Positions 10,272-18,923 of a stretch of 64,000 bases of DNA are shown here, piece by piece. Source of the stretch: Aeromicrobium sp. (GTDB lineage: Bacteria; Actinomycetota; Coriobacteriia; Anaerosomatales; Anaerosomataceae); NCBI GenBank assembly GCA_015351705.1, contig JADIIM010000012.1, positions 38,164 through 102,163 on the forward strand, in the 5' to 3' direction. The notes under the pieces are model-generated. The model had not been told where the DNA came from. It saw only the letters and a program-made list of their open reading frames with translations, and did no database searches. Position numbers and translations under genes: made by a program. The stretch's first letter is position 1. Every line of letters begins with the position of its first letter.

Positions 10272-11345
10272 ATGCGTCTTGTCTGGGGCACCGTCGAAGC
10301 GATCGCCGAGGAGACGGCTTCCGTCCAGCGGGTTGCGGTGCACGTGGATGGCGCAGCCGATCGGTCCGTGGCGGTCGTGCTCATCGCGCTGACCGGACGC
10401 GCAGATGTCGGGGAACGCGTTCTGTGTAACACCACGGCCGTTGAGCTCGGGCTCGGCACGGGGGGAGAGCACTTCGTCCTCGCGCGCGCCGGCGAGGGTG
10501 TCGCTCTCGATGACCCCGTCGCCGGTCACATCATGAAGCTGCGCTACACGCCGCTCCAGCGCGATGTGACCGCTGTCGAGGAGCCCGCAAGCCCCCACCA
10601 CGCGGCTATGAGTGACGCTGTGACGCTTGATGGCATGCCGGTCGTGTGCTGCGGGCTGCACAGTCAGATGGCGATGGTCGCCGCGGGCATCAAGGAGGTG
10701 GCGCCGGAGCGCACGGTGGCATACCTCATGACCGACGACGCCGCACTTCCGCTTGCTGTCTCCCGGCTCGTCCCCGCCCTGGTCTCCGAGGGCCTTGTCG
10801 ATGCGACCGTCACGTGCGGTCAGGCGTTCGGTGGTGACCACGAGGCGATCAACCTGTACTCGGGCCTTCTCGCCGCGCGGCACGCGTGCGGCGCCGATGT
10901 GGCCATCGTGGCTCTCGGCCCCGGGATCGTGGGGACGGCCACTCCATTCGGGCACGGCGGGGTGGCGCAGGGTGAGGCACTCAACGCGGTCGCATCGCTC
11001 GGCGGCAGGGCGGTCGCCGCCCTCAGGGTCTCGTTCGCTGATCCGCGTGCCCGCCACGTCCCGGTGAGCCACCAGACGCTTTGTGCGCTCACCGGCGTTG
11101 CGCTCGCCCCCGCGCTCGTTGCCGTGCCGACGCTCGACCCGGGCCAGAGTCAGGCGCTGGAGGTCGCGCTCGACGAGGCGGGGGTGTGGCGCCTTCACGA
11201 GCCGCGCTTCATGGCGTCATCTCCGTTGCCCGACATGCGCGGCATCGGGGTGACCACGATGGGTCGCGGCCCCGAAGAGGACGCGGCGTTCTTCCATGCG
11301 GCCGCGGCGGCGGGGCGGCTCGCGGCGAGTCTGCTCGACGGCTGA
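10272..11345 (+). CDS. DUF3866 family protein
   Basis: 357 residues, start ATG 10272 (MRLVWGTVEAI), four bases after the peptidase stop. The N-terminal third forms a beta-rich segment with LCNTTAVELGLGTGG; a conserved core follows with HIMKLRYTPLQ, VVCCGLHSQMA, YLMTDDAALPLA and ALGPGIVGTATPFGHGG. These motifs are those of the actinobacterial and Firmicutes DUF3866 family, of unknown biochemical function, frequently found near xerD and nucleotide genes. No membrane helix or signal peptide is seen. The GPGIVGTATPFGHGG loop is glycine-rich and might bind a phosphate, which is inference only. Confidence 0.85.
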   Translation: MRLVWGTVEAIAEETASVQRVAVHVDGAADRSVAVVLIALTGRADVGERVLCNTTAVELGLGTGGEHFVLARAGEGVALDDPVAGHIMKLRYTPLQRDVTAVEEPASPHHAAMSDAVTLDGMPVVCCGLHSQMAMVAAGIKEVAPERTVAYLMTDDAALPLAVSRLVPALVSEGLVDATVTCGQAFGGDHEAINLYSGLLAARHACGADVAIVALGPGIVGTATPFGHGGVAQGEALNAVASLGGRAVAALRVSFADPRARHVPVSHQTLCALTGVALAPALVAVPTLDPGQSQALEVALDEAGVWRLHEPRFMASSPLPDMRGIGVTTMGRGPEEDAAFFHAAAAAGRLAASLLDG

Positions 11346-11445
11346 CGCGTCGTCGCGGCAGCGCGCGACTCGTGCTGTAGGCGGGAGATTCGCTGGCGAA
11401 CGACCGCTCATCCGAACAACTCAACCGTTCAGTGGTCATTTGCGC

Positions 11446-11451
11446 TACTAT
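11446..11451 (+). promoter_or_regulatory. -10 element giving a probably leaderless xerD transcript
   Basis: TACTAT at 11446-11451 is a good -10 hexamer whose expected transcription start (about 7 bases downstream) falls on or next to the A of the xerD ATG at 11459. No Shine-Dalgarno precedes that ATG, consistent with a leaderless mRNA. The -35 position is poor. Confidence 0.4.
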
Positions 11452-11458
11452 CGCCGGT

Positions 11459-12364
11459 ATGGATACGCGACTGCTCGACGACTTCCTCGGCCACCTCGCG
11501 GTCGAACGCGGGGCGTCACCGCACACCATCAGTGCCTACGGCGGAGACCTGCGCGCCTACCTCAAACATCTCGAGGAGCGCGGTACCGGTCCCGCGTCGG
11601 CATCGCGGGACGATGTGATCGCGTTCGTAGCGTCGCTTCAGGCGAAGGGCATGGCGCCGAGCACCGTCGAGCGCAAGGTCGCCGCGGTGAAGAGCTTCCA
11701 CGCCTTCCTCGTGCGCGAGGGTCTGTCCGCCGAGCATCCCACGATCGACGTTTCGCTCCCCAAGGTTCCCGAGCGACTTCCCGAGGTCATCTCCATCGAG
11801 GACGCGTCCCGACTGCTTTCGCAGCCGTTTCCCGAGGGGCCTGTGGGCCACCGGGACCGAGCGGCGCTCGAAGTGCTGTACGGCTGCGGACTGCGCGTGA
11901 GCGAGCTCGTGGCGCTTGACCGCGATGATGTCGACCTTGAGACGGGATTCGTCCGCGTCTTCGGCAAGGGCGGGAAGGAGCGCCTGGTGCCGATCTCCGG
12001 CGCTGCCGCCGAGGCGATGCGCGACTACCTGTCACACGGGCGCCCGTACCTCCGCGCGAAGAAGTCCCGCGTCCGCCAGGATCCTGCCGCAGTGTTCGTG
12101 AACGTCCGAGGTGGACGGCTCACGCGTCAGGCGGTCTTCGGTATCGTCCGCACCTACGGTGGACGCGTCGGACTCAAGCTGCACCCGCACACCCTGCGGC
12201 ACTCGTTCGCCACACATATGCTCCAGGGAGGCGCCGAGCTGCGCGCGCTCCAGGAGATGCTCGGACACGCCGACATCTCCACGACGCAGGTGTACACCCA
12301 TGTGGATCGTACGCACGTCCTCGAGGAGTACCTCACGACGCACCCGCGTGCTCGGCTGAGGTAG
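11459..12364 (+). CDS. xerD: Site-specific tyrosine recombinase XerD
   Basis: 301 residues, the normal XerC/XerD length. The N-terminal SAM-like core-binding domain (about 1-90) starts [18 protein letters not shown]; the catalytic domain has Arg in [13 protein letters not shown], Lys in [10 protein letters not shown], His-x-x-Arg in [13 protein letters not shown], His in [14 protein letters not shown] and the nucleophile Tyr in the same stretch. XerD-type recombinases resolve chromosome dimers at dif together with XerC. ATG 11459 is chosen because the family begins there, and an upstream alternative would add residues without family similarity. XerD rather than XerC is favoured by overall similarity; no second recombinase is present here. 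Confidence 0.92.
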   Translation: MDTRLLDDFLGHLAVERGASPHTISAYGGDLRAYLKHLEERGTGPASASRDDVIAFVASLQAKGMAPSTVERKVAAVKSFHAFLVREGLSAEHPTIDVSLPKVPERLPEVISIEDASRLLSQPFPEGPVGHRDRAALEVLYGCGLRVSELVALDRDDVDLETGFVRVFGKGGKERLVPISGAAAEAMRDYLSHGRPYLRAKKSRVRQDPAAVFVNVRGGRLTRQAVFGIVRTYGGRVGLKLHPHTLRHSFATHMLQGGAELRALQEMLGHADISTTQVYTHVDRTHVLEEYLTTHPRARLR

Positions 12365-12543
12365 TCGGCGGCCACCCGTGATGTCGTCGTCCGGTACGCC
12401 CCTGCCTTGGGCCGTCTACGTCGCCACGACACCCGGTGCACATTCGTGACCCAAGTGGCTGCCAGTGGTGCTACACAGCGTTCACGAGGGGGTAAGATGA
12501 ATACGGTGTGTCCCATCCCTGTATCGAGGAGGCGGATCGCAGC
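12365..12543 (+). other. Intergenic gap before the nucleoside ABC transporter operon
   Basis: 179 bases with no coding frame of interest. A possible -10 (TAAGAT, 12493-12498) lies about 50 bases before the lipoprotein start, without a good -35. GAGGAGG at 12526-12532 is the ribosome binding site for GTG 12544. No riboswitch fold was recognised. Confidence 0.35.
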
Positions 12544-13620
12544 GTGAACAGTAAGATGAGCAAGTTGTTGGCCGTACTGCTGGCGCTCATGCTTGTCGTG
12601 GCGTTCGTGCCGGCATGCGGCGGGGCGGAGGAGCCCGAAGAGCCGACCGATGAGCCGGCGGTCGAGGAACCGGCCGAGCCGGTCCTCAAGGCTGCGATGG
12701 TCACCGATGTCGGCGGACTGGGTGACAAGTCGTTCAACGACCTCGCATACGAGGGACTCAAGAAGGCCGAGGCTGAGCTCAACGTCGAGATCAAGGTCCT
12801 TGAGTCGAAGGAGATCACCGACTACGAGTCCAACATCGACCAGCTGGCCACCGCGGGTTACAGCCCGATATTCGCGGTCGGGTTCTTGATGACCGACGCG
12901 ATCATCAAGATGGCCCCTGAGTACTCCGACGTTCAGTTCGGTGGCGTCGACCAGTTCTACGAGGAGCCGCCGGCCAACGCAGTCGGCCTGCTGTTCAAGG
13001 AGCATGAAGGCAGCTACCTTGCCGGCGTCGTGGCCGGCCTTGCCACGCTCGATACCTTCGACGACAAGCTCAACGGCGACAACGTCATCGGTTTCGTCGG
13101 TGGCATGGATGTCCCGCTCATCAAGAAGTTCGAGGCGGGCTTCATCGCTGGCGCCAAGTCCGTGAACCCGGATGTGAAGGTCATCTCGCTGTACGCGGGC
13201 AACTTCACGGACCAGGCTAAGGGCAAGGAGCTCGGTCTCTCGCTCATCGAGCAGAAGGCTGACGTCATCTATGCCGCCGCTGGTGCGGTGGGCCTGGGCA
13301 CCATCCAGGCGTGCCAGGAGAAGGGCGCGCTGTTCATCGGTGTCGACGCTGACCAGTACCTGACCGTTCCCGGCTCGGGCGATGTCATGCTCACCTCGAT
13401 GATGAAGCGCGTTGACGTCGCGGTGTTCGACACCATCAAGTCCGCGGTCGACGGCACGTTCGAGGGCGGCACGCTCAAGACGTACGGTCTGGCCGAGGGC
13501 GGCGTGGACCTGGCCCCGTTCCACGACTTCGAGGACGCGGTCCCGCAGGCGATCAAGGACGCTGTCGAGAAGGCACGCGCCGACATCATCGGTGGCACGA
13601 TCGAGGTGCCTGAATCGTAG
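12544..13620 (+). CDS. BMP-family ABC transporter substrate-binding lipoprotein (nucleoside type)
   Basis: 358 residues. The signal peptide (SKLLAVLLALMLVVAFVPAC) ends in a lipobox with the lipidated Cys in VPACGG, followed by a Glu/Pro-rich linker. The mature domain has the BMP/PnrA/TmpC signatures MVTDVGGLGDKSFNDLAY, the phrase FAVGFLMTDAI, KEHEGSYLAGVVAGLA, GFVGGMDVPLIKKFEAGF and FIGVDADQY. Members bind purine nucleosides (or autoinducer-like/simple sugars in some cases) outside the membrane. GTG 12544 is taken as start for the GAGGAGG at 11 bases; ATG 12556 is possible. It heads a complete importer locus with a double ATPase and two permeases, so nucleoside uptake is the best call. Confidence 0.93.
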   Translation: MNSKMSKLLAVLLALMLVVAFVPACGGAEEPEEPTDEPAVEEPAEPVLKAAMVTDVGGLGDKSFNDLAYEGLKKAEAELNVEIKVLESKEITDYESNIDQLATAGYSPIFAVGFLMTDAIIKMAPEYSDVQFGGVDQFYEEPPANAVGLLFKEHEGSYLAGVVAGLATLDTFDDKLNGDNVIGFVGGMDVPLIKKFEAGFIAGAKSVNPDVKVISLYAGNFTDQAKGKELGLSLIEQKADVIYAAAGAVGLGTIQACQEKGALFIGVDADQYLTVPGSGDVMLTSMMKRVDVAVFDTIKSAVDGTFEGGTLKTYGLAEGGVDLAPFHDFEDAVPQAIKDAVEKARADIIGGTIEVPES

Positions 13621-13640
13621 CGCCAGCTCGTCGTCAGGTG

Positions 13641-13710
13641 GCGCACAGACTCCGGTGTGTGCGCTAGACTGAGAGGGGCGGCCGGTGGCAACGCCGACCG
13701 CCCCTCTCTT
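13641..13710 (+). terminator. Tandem hairpins between lipoprotein and ATPase genes
   Basis: Two inverted repeats lie back to back. The first is GCGCACA (13641-13647) with a matching TGTGCGC ending at 13664. The second has an 11-base perfect stem: GAGAGGGGCGG (13671-13681) against CCGCCCCTCTC (13698-13708), followed by only two T. This is a weak terminator or an mRNA-stability element that would raise the ratio of binding protein to membrane components, a common design in importer operons. The stability role is inference. Confidence 0.6.
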
Positions 13711-13750
13711 GGTAGCCCGTGTGCACATCGTTCGGGAAGAGGAGACGCCG

Positions 13751-15325
13751 ATGCCCGTGCTGGAGTTGCGCGAGGTGACGAAGGTGTTCCCCGGGGTCGT
13801 CGCCAACGACCGGGTCTCTATGACGCTCGAGCGAGGGGAGATCGTCGCACTGCTCGGCGAGAACGGCGCCGGGAAGTCGACGCTGATGAACGTCGTCTAC
13901 GGCCTGCTCTCGGCCGAGCACGGTGAGATCCTCATCGACGGCAGTACGGTCAAGATCCGCTCTCCGCGCCAGGCCATCGATCATGGTATCGGGATGGTCC
14001 ACCAGCACTTCATGCTGGTCGAACCGCTCACGGTGACCGAGAACATCGTCCTCGGGCGCGAGCCCGGACGGCTGGGAGTCATCGACTTCACCGAGGCCCG
14101 TGCAAAGGTCGCCGAGATCTCTCAGCGCTACGGCCTGAGGATCGACCCGGATTCGAGGATCGCGGATCTCTCCGTTGGCATGCAGCAGCGGGTCGAGATC
14201 CTCAAAGCGCTGTACCAGGGTGCGAGCGTGCTCATCCTCGATGAACCGACGGCGGTGCTCACCCCACAGGAGGTCCGGGAGCTGTTCTCGGTCGTCCGCT
14301 CGCTCGTGTCCGAGGGTCTGTCGGTCGTGTTCATCACGCACAAGCTCGAAGAGGTCATGGCTGTCGCCGACCGGATCATCGTCATGCGCGCAGGGGCCGT
14401 GGTGGGGGAGACCCGCCCGTCCGAGACCGATGAGGTCGGGCTTGCCCGGATGATGGTCGGACGCGACGTCGTCCTGCGCGTCGAGAAGACACCGGCCAGG
14501 TGTGGCGACACGGTGTTGGACGTGCGGGACCTGCACGTCGAAGGCGAGCGGGGCCTCGAGGCGGTGGCGGGGGTGACCTTCGACGTCTGCGGCGGCGAGG
14601 TGGTCGCGATAGCGGGCGTCAGCGGCAACGGCCAGACCGAGCTGATCGACGCGCTCGTCGGCCTGCGGCCTCCGTCGGCGGGGACGATGGCGCTCAAGGG
14701 CGTCGACATCACGCACGCCAGCGCCCGACGCTCGATCGAGGCCGGAGTCTCGCACATTCCCGAGGACCGACACCGAAGAGGGCTGGTCCTCCAGTTCGAC
14801 CTGGCCGAGAACCTCGTCCTCGGTGATCACCGCCTTGCGCCGTACGCCTCCCGCGGGATCATGAACCGGCGCGTCATCGCAGAGATGGCGCGTACGCGCA
14901 TATCGGATTACGACATTCGCACACCGTCCGAACGAGTGCTGGCCTCCAGCATGTCGGGAGGCAACCAGCAGAAGGTGGTCGTCGCACGCGAGATCGGCCG
15001 CGACCCCGAGCTGCTGGTCGCGGCGCAACCGACACGTGGTCTGGATGTCGGTGCGATCGAGTTCGTCCACAGGCAGATCCTCGCCGAGCGTGATGCGGGC
15101 AAGGCCGTCCTCCTCATCAGTCTCGAACTCGAGGAGGTGCTCTCGCTCGCAGACCGGATCCTTGTCATGTACGAGGGCCGCATCGTACGCGAGTTCAGCG
15201 CCGATGAGGCCGACGCCGAGACGCTCGGCTATCACATGACCGGTGGTGGTGGCACGAAGCTCGGTGACAGCGGGGCGCCCACCCCGGAAACAGATGAGGC
15301 GGCCGAGAGGGGGGCCGGGCGATGA
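13751..15325 (+). CDS. Nucleoside ABC transporter ATP-binding protein (tandem ATPase, NupO/YufO type)
   Basis: 524 residues with two ABC domains. Domain 1 (about 1-245): Walker A GENGAGKSTL, signature LSVGMQQRVEIL, Walker B VLILDEPTAVL and switch His in FITHKLEEV. Domain 2 (about 255-510): the Walker A is GVSGNGQTEL, with Gln in place of Lys, signature MSGGNQQKVVVAREIG, and Walker B LLVAAQPTRGLD in which the catalytic Glu is replaced by Gln. Such asymmetry is typical of this family and of RbsA. Start ATG 13751 follows GAAGAGGAG at 6 bases. ATGA overlap with the permease downstream supports coupled translation. It energises the importer headed by the BMP lipoprotein. Confidence 0.94.
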   Translation: MPVLELREVTKVFPGVVANDRVSMTLERGEIVALLGENGAGKSTLMNVVYGLLSAEHGEILIDGSTVKIRSPRQAIDHGIGMVHQHFMLVEPLTVTENIVLGREPGRLGVIDFTEARAKVAEISQRYGLRIDPDSRIADLSVGMQQRVEILKALYQGASVLILDEPTAVLTPQEVRELFSVVRSLVSEGLSVVFITHKLEEVMAVADRIIVMRAGAVVGETRPSETDEVGLARMMVGRDVVLRVEKTPARCGDTVLDVRDLHVEGERGLEAVAGVTFDVCGGEVVAIAGVSGNGQTELIDALVGLRPPSAGTMALKGVDITHASARRSIEAGVSHIPEDRHRRGLVLQFDLAENLVLGDHRLAPYASRGIMNRRVIAEMARTRISDYDIRTPSERVLASSMSGGNQQKVVVAREIGRDPELLVAAQPTRGLDVGAIEFVHRQILAERDAGKAVLLISLELEEVLSLADRILVMYEGRIVREFSADEADAETLGYHMTGGGGTKLGDSGAPTPETDEAAERGAGR

Positions 15326-16449
15326 GCGAAGCGCGCGAAGCGATCCCTGTCCAGCGTCCCTGGATGCCGGTGCTGCAGAAGATCGGCGTGCCGGTGATCT
15401 CCGCCGCACTCGCGATCGCCATCGGATCGATCATCGTGTGGATCTCAGGCTACGATGCCGCCGCAGCCTTCTCCGCGCTGTTCAAGGGTGCGTTCGGCGG
15501 GCCCAAGCAGATCGGTGACACCATCTTGAGGGCGACGCCCCTCATCTTCACGGGCCTGGCGGTCGGCTACGGCTTTCGGGCCGGGCTCTTCAACATCGGA
15601 GCCGAGGGCCAGCTGTTCATGGGCGGGCTGGCTGCGGCCAGTCTCGGGGTGTTCCTCGTCGGACAGCCATGGTTCCTCGTCGTGCCGGTCCTTGTGGTCG
15701 CTTCGGCACTTGCAGGAGCGGCATGGGCGTTCGTTCCTGCGCTGCTCAAGGCGCGCATCGGGGCGCACGAGGTCATCACGACCATGATGTTCACCTATAT
15801 CGGGCGGTACATCGTGTCGTGGCTGGTGGTGGGGCCGCTCAAGGATGAGGGGATGATCCCGCAGACGGTGGCGCTTGCCCCCGAGGCGCAGCTGCCGCGC
15901 ATCCAGTCCCTCTTCTCCGCGGACACGCTCGATGCGTTGCCGTTCCTCGCTCTCGGGCGCGCGCACATGGGCATCGTGATCGCGATTGTCGTCGCGGTCG
16001 TCGTGTGGCTGATACTCAAGTACACGACGCTCGGCTACGAGAATCGGGCGGTCGGTTTCAACCCGTACGCCTCGGAGACGGCGGGCATCTCGGTGCAGTG
16101 GACCACCGTCAAGGCACTGTGCATATCCGGGGCCCTGGCCGGCCTTGCCGGTTCCGTCGAGGTCATGGGTGTCCACCATAGGATCTTCGACCAGTTCTCC
16201 TCGGGCTTCGGGTTCACGGGGATCGCGGTCGCTCTCCTTGCGAAGAACCATCCTCTCGGGGTGATACCGGCCGCGCTTCTCTTCGGTGCGCTCTCGGCGG
16301 GCGCCGGGACGATGCAGCTCGAGGCGAGCGTCCCGCAGAAGATCATCTTGATCATCCAGGCGCTCGTGATCTTCTTCGTGGCTGCCGAGGAGATCGTCTT
16401 GTGGTTCGTCCGCAGGCGTCAGAAGGAGGCGATGAGCCATGCTGGGTGA
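15322..16449 (+). CDS. Nucleoside ABC transporter permease (NupP/YufP type)
   Basis: 375 residues, about nine membrane helices, BPD_transp_2 (branched-chain/ribose permease) fold. Characteristic stretches are TPLIFTGLAVGYGFRAGLFNIGAEGQ near residue 75, GAHEVITTMMFTYI and a C-terminal coupling region LGYENRAVGFNPYASETAGI. ATG 15322 overlaps the ATPase stop in an ATGA, indicating translational coupling. It pairs with the 16439 permease to form the heterodimeric channel. Confidence 0.92.
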   Translation: MSEAREAIPVQRPWMPVLQKIGVPVISAALAIAIGSIIVWISGYDAAAAFSALFKGAFGGPKQIGDTILRATPLIFTGLAVGYGFRAGLFNIGAEGQLFMGGLAAASLGVFLVGQPWFLVVPVLVVASALAGAAWAFVPALLKARIGAHEVITTMMFTYIGRYIVSWLVVGPLKDEGMIPQTVALAPEAQLPRIQSLFSADTLDALPFLALGRAHMGIVIAIVVAVVVWLILKYTTLGYENRAVGFNPYASETAGISVQWTTVKALCISGALAGLAGSVEVMGVHHRIFDQFSSGFGFTGIAVALLAKNHPLGVIPAALLFGALSAGAGTMQLEASVPQKIILIIQALVIFFVAAEEIVLWFVRRRQKEAMSHAG

Positions 16450-17392
16450 CATCATCACACCGGACCTCTTCGCCTCGGCATTCAGGATGGCGACGCCGCT
16501 CGCGCTCGCGGCCATCGGGGGGACCATCTGTGAGCGCTCGGGTGTGGTCAACATCGCGCTCGAGGGCATCATGCTCACCGGCGCGTTCTTCGGGACCGCC
16601 GCGGTGCTGGCAACCGGCAATCCGTGGATCGGTGTGCTCGCGGCGATGGCCGCGGGCGTGGCGATCGCCTCGGTCCACGCGTTCGCTTCGATCAACTTGC
16701 GCTCGGACCAGGTGGTCTCTGGCACCGCCATCAACCTGCTGGCTCTCGGCGTGACCGGGTTCCTGATGGAGTTCTGGTACGGCCACCCGGGCACGACCGA
16801 CCCCATCGCCGTGCTGCGCCCCATCTTCTCGTTCACGTCGCCGGGCGGCGGCTTCTTCGCCGAGATCTGGCGGTGGTTCAACGGCATCGTCTTGTCGCAC
16901 ACGCCTATCGTCTACATCACGATCATCATCGCGGTGCTCGCGCAGTGGGCGCTGTACCGGACGCGATGGGGCCTGCGGCTCAGGGCCCTCGGTGAGCATC
17001 CTCGCGCCGTGGACACGGTGGGCGTGAACGTCTATCGCGGGCGCTGGATCGCGGTACTCATGAGCGGGGCGCTCGCTGGACTTGCCGGCGCGAACCTCAC
17101 CATCGAGCAGGTCGGCTCGTTCACCGAGAACATGACCAACGGCCGTGGCTTCATCGCCCTCGCCGCGAACATCTTCGGTCGGTGGACGCCTGCCGGCTCG
17201 TACCTGGCCTCCTTGCTCTTCGGGTTCGCTGACGCGCTCCAGATCAAGCTGCAGGTGTTCCGCGATGTGATCACCGTCCCGCCGCAGTTCTTCCTGATGC
17301 TCCCGTACGTGCTGACCGTGATCGTGCTCGCGGGCGTCATCGGGCGCGCGATCGCCCCGGCTGCAGTCGGCCAGCCGTACAAGAAGGGGTAG
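16439..17392 (+). CDS. Nucleoside ABC transporter permease (NupQ/YufQ type)
   Basis: 317 residues, about eight to nine helices, BPD_transp_2 fold. Signatures include TPLALAAIGGTICERSGVVNIALEGIM at the N terminus, DQVVSGTAINLLALG, RALGEHPRAVDTVGVNV (cytoplasmic coupling helix) and GRGFIALAANIFGRWTP. The start overlaps the preceding permease by 11 bases. It completes the binding protein-ATPase-two-permease set; no cytidine deaminase or phosphorylase gene follows, unlike many salvage operons. Confidence 0.92.
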   Translation: MLGDIITPDLFASAFRMATPLALAAIGGTICERSGVVNIALEGIMLTGAFFGTAAVLATGNPWIGVLAAMAAGVAIASVHAFASINLRSDQVVSGTAINLLALGVTGFLMEFWYGHPGTTDPIAVLRPIFSFTSPGGGFFAEIWRWFNGIVLSHTPIVYITIIIAVLAQWALYRTRWGLRLRALGEHPRAVDTVGVNVYRGRWIAVLMSGALAGLAGANLTIEQVGSFTENMTNGRGFIALAANIFGRWTPAGSYLASLLFGFADALQIKLQVFRDVITVPPQFFLMLPYVLTVIVLAGVIGRAIAPAAVGQPYKKG

Positions 17393-17398
17393 CATCGC

Positions 17399-17674
17399 GT
17401 GGACACCACGCCGAGAAAGGATCGACTGTCCCCGGGTGACGCGCTGTTCTGGGCACTCACGTGGGGGGTGGGTGCCGCGGGCGGCGTTGCCCTCGGCGGG
17501 TGGCTTACCGTCGTAGGCGGGAGCGGCGCCCCCGGGTCTCAAGGTCTCGACGTGATCACGGACCTTGTGGTGCTACCCGTCGTCGCGCTGCTCCTCGTCA
17601 CCCTTGGGCATCTCGGCGTCCAGATCGTCTCGGCGGCGATCCGCCGCAGAACCGTGGCGCGCGGCGATCGCTAG
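17399..17674 (+). CDS. Small membrane protein, two predicted helices, unknown function
   Basis: 91 residues, GTG 17399 placed by AAGAAGGGG in the end of the permease gene. Two hydrophobic segments (about 15-38 and 55-80) separated by a Gly-rich loop, and a basic C terminus (AIRRRTVARGDR), suggesting an inner membrane hairpin. No family was recognised. It lies 6 bases after the nucleoside permease and may be part of that operon. Its last 102 bases overlap a possible minus-strand gene, so at least one of the two may be mis-called. Confidence 0.55.
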   Translation: MDTTPRKDRLSPGDALFWALTWGVGAAGGVALGGWLTVVGGSGAPGSQGLDVITDLVVLPVVALLLVTLGHLGVQIVSAAIRRRTVARGDR

Positions 17675-17818
17675 CGCTATGGCGACGAGCCCGAACACCA
17701 CGAGGTCACCGGGGATGTCGGGCCGTGCATCCCCACGCATGAGACTTCTTAGCGCGTAGGCGGCGACCGGTATCGCGGCCGCCGCCCATAGCGGCATCCG
17801 TAGACGAGGTCTCAGCAC
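17573..17818 (-). CDS. Possible small membrane protein convergent with the 17399 gene
   Basis: 81 residues. Start GTG 17818 is three bases after the DUF4349 stop; an ATG at 17797 is an alternative. Residues about 8-26 and 38-56 are hydrophobic (LWAAAAIPVAAYALRSL and DLVVFGLVAIALAIAA) with a charged C-terminal tail. The tail overlaps the plus-strand 17399 gene antisense by 102 bases. Codon choice in the non-overlapping part looks gene-like, and the position directly after a co-directional lipoprotein gene supports it, but no clear Shine-Dalgarno is present and no family is recognised. Confidence 0.45.
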   Translation of the reverse strand: MLRPRLRMPLWAAAAIPVAAYALRSLMRGDARPDIPGDLVVFGLVAIALAIAARHGSAADRRRDDLDAEMPKGDEEQRDDG

Positions 17819-17821
17819 GGG

Positions 17822-18814
17822 CTAGGCCTCAGGACCGACCTGCTCGTGGGCCACCTGCGTGGCCGACGGCTGGTGGGTCTTGCGCCGCCGCCGCACGATC
17901 GCCCTGACGATGAAGAACGCGGCCAGCCCGAGCAGCCACAGTGGCGCCGTGGCGATGATCAGTGCGATGCCGAAGTTGATGACCTCGGCCGCGCCCCTGA
18001 ATCCACTGGTGACCGCTTCGCGGAAGCCCCAACTCTCACCGTCGGGCCGCACGACGGGCCTCGGCTCGGTGAGCTCGATGGTGACCGTGGCCATCGCGGC
18101 CTGACGCTCGAGGTACTTCACCTGGGCGTCCATGCTCTCGATCTCGCCACGGACGCGAGAGAGCTCGGCCTCGATGGCGAGCATCTCCTCGACGTTCTTC
18201 GCGGCGTCGAAGAACTCGCGCAGCCGCTGCTCCTCGACGCGCAGGTTCTCGAGCCGGGCCGAGAGGTCGATGTACTGCTGGGTGACGTCCTCGGTGTCCT
18301 CGGACTGGAACCGCACCGTCCCGAGGGCGATGACGTCATCGATGAACTGATCGAACGATGCGGCGGGGACGCGTACCGTCACCCAGCCACGCAGTGCCGC
18401 ACCGTCGCCGACGGAGTAGCCATACTCGTCATAGCGATAGATGGGGCCTTCGGTGTCAGTGGCCACTTGGAGCTGCGTGATGACCGCGTCCCGATCGCGC
18501 GCGATCGTCCGGATCGTCGCCACGGCATCGTTGGTGCTTTCGACCTCGAGCCGCACGGTCTTCGAGCGGATCACCATCCGGTCCGCTTCCGCAACGTTGG
18601 CGACGTCGCCCTTCGCGCTGTCGGTCGCCGGCGTCTCGCCGTAGCCGCCCTCCATGCTGTCGGGTGCTCCGGGCACGGGCGCGGAGGCCGCCACATCGCC
18701 GCGGTACTCCTCGGCCGGAGAGCTGTCCATACCGCCCCCGCAACCGGCGACCAGCGCCAGTGCGAGCGTGAGGGCGAGCAGGCCTGCCGTGCGGGCTCGG
18801 GTCTGGGCTCTCAT
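17822..18814 (-). CDS. DUF4349 domain lipoprotein
   Basis: 330 residues. ATG 18814 is preceded by AAAGGAGACGAGGAAG and opens a signal peptide ending in a lipobox LALVAGCGGG (Cys near residue 24). The domain has SKTVRLEVESTNDAVATIRTIA, a conserved GWVTVRVPAASFDQFIDDV and LGTVRFQSEDTEDVTQQYIDL, then a coiled coil of about 60 residues (LENLRVEEQRLREFFDAAKN onward) and one membrane helix near the C terminus followed by RRRRK. This is the DUF4349 architecture, a cell-surface lipoprotein with a second membrane anchor. Function unknown; proximity to the dcw cluster and to a small membrane protein hints at an envelope role. Confidence 0.88.
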   Translation of the reverse strand: MRAQTRARTAGLLALTLALALVAGCGGGMDSSPAEEYRGDVAASAPVPGAPDSMEGGYGETPATDSAKGDVANVAEADRMVIRSKTVRLEVESTNDAVATIRTIARDRDAVITQLQVATDTEGPIYRYDEYGYSVGDGAALRGWVTVRVPAASFDQFIDDVIALGTVRFQSEDTEDVTQQYIDLSARLENLRVEEQRLREFFDAAKNVEEMLAIEAELSRVRGEIESMDAQVKYLERQAAMATVTIELTEPRPVVRPDGESWGFREAVTSGFRGAAEVINFGIALIIATAPLWLLGLAAFFIVRAIVRRRRKTHQPSATQVAHEQVGPEA

Positions 18815-18923
18815 CTTCCTCGTCTCCTTTCGGCGTGCGTGCCTGGGATGCACGAACGCCCCGCGGACCATGTCAAGGCAGGCCCCGGGGCGTCCGGTCG
18901 AGACGGTGGAACAGCGGGTGCGG

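Noticed and set aside
13664..16902. Long minus-strand frames across the nucleoside ABC genes
   Set aside because: They mirror the real ABC genes, lack ribosome binding sites and show no recognisable domains.
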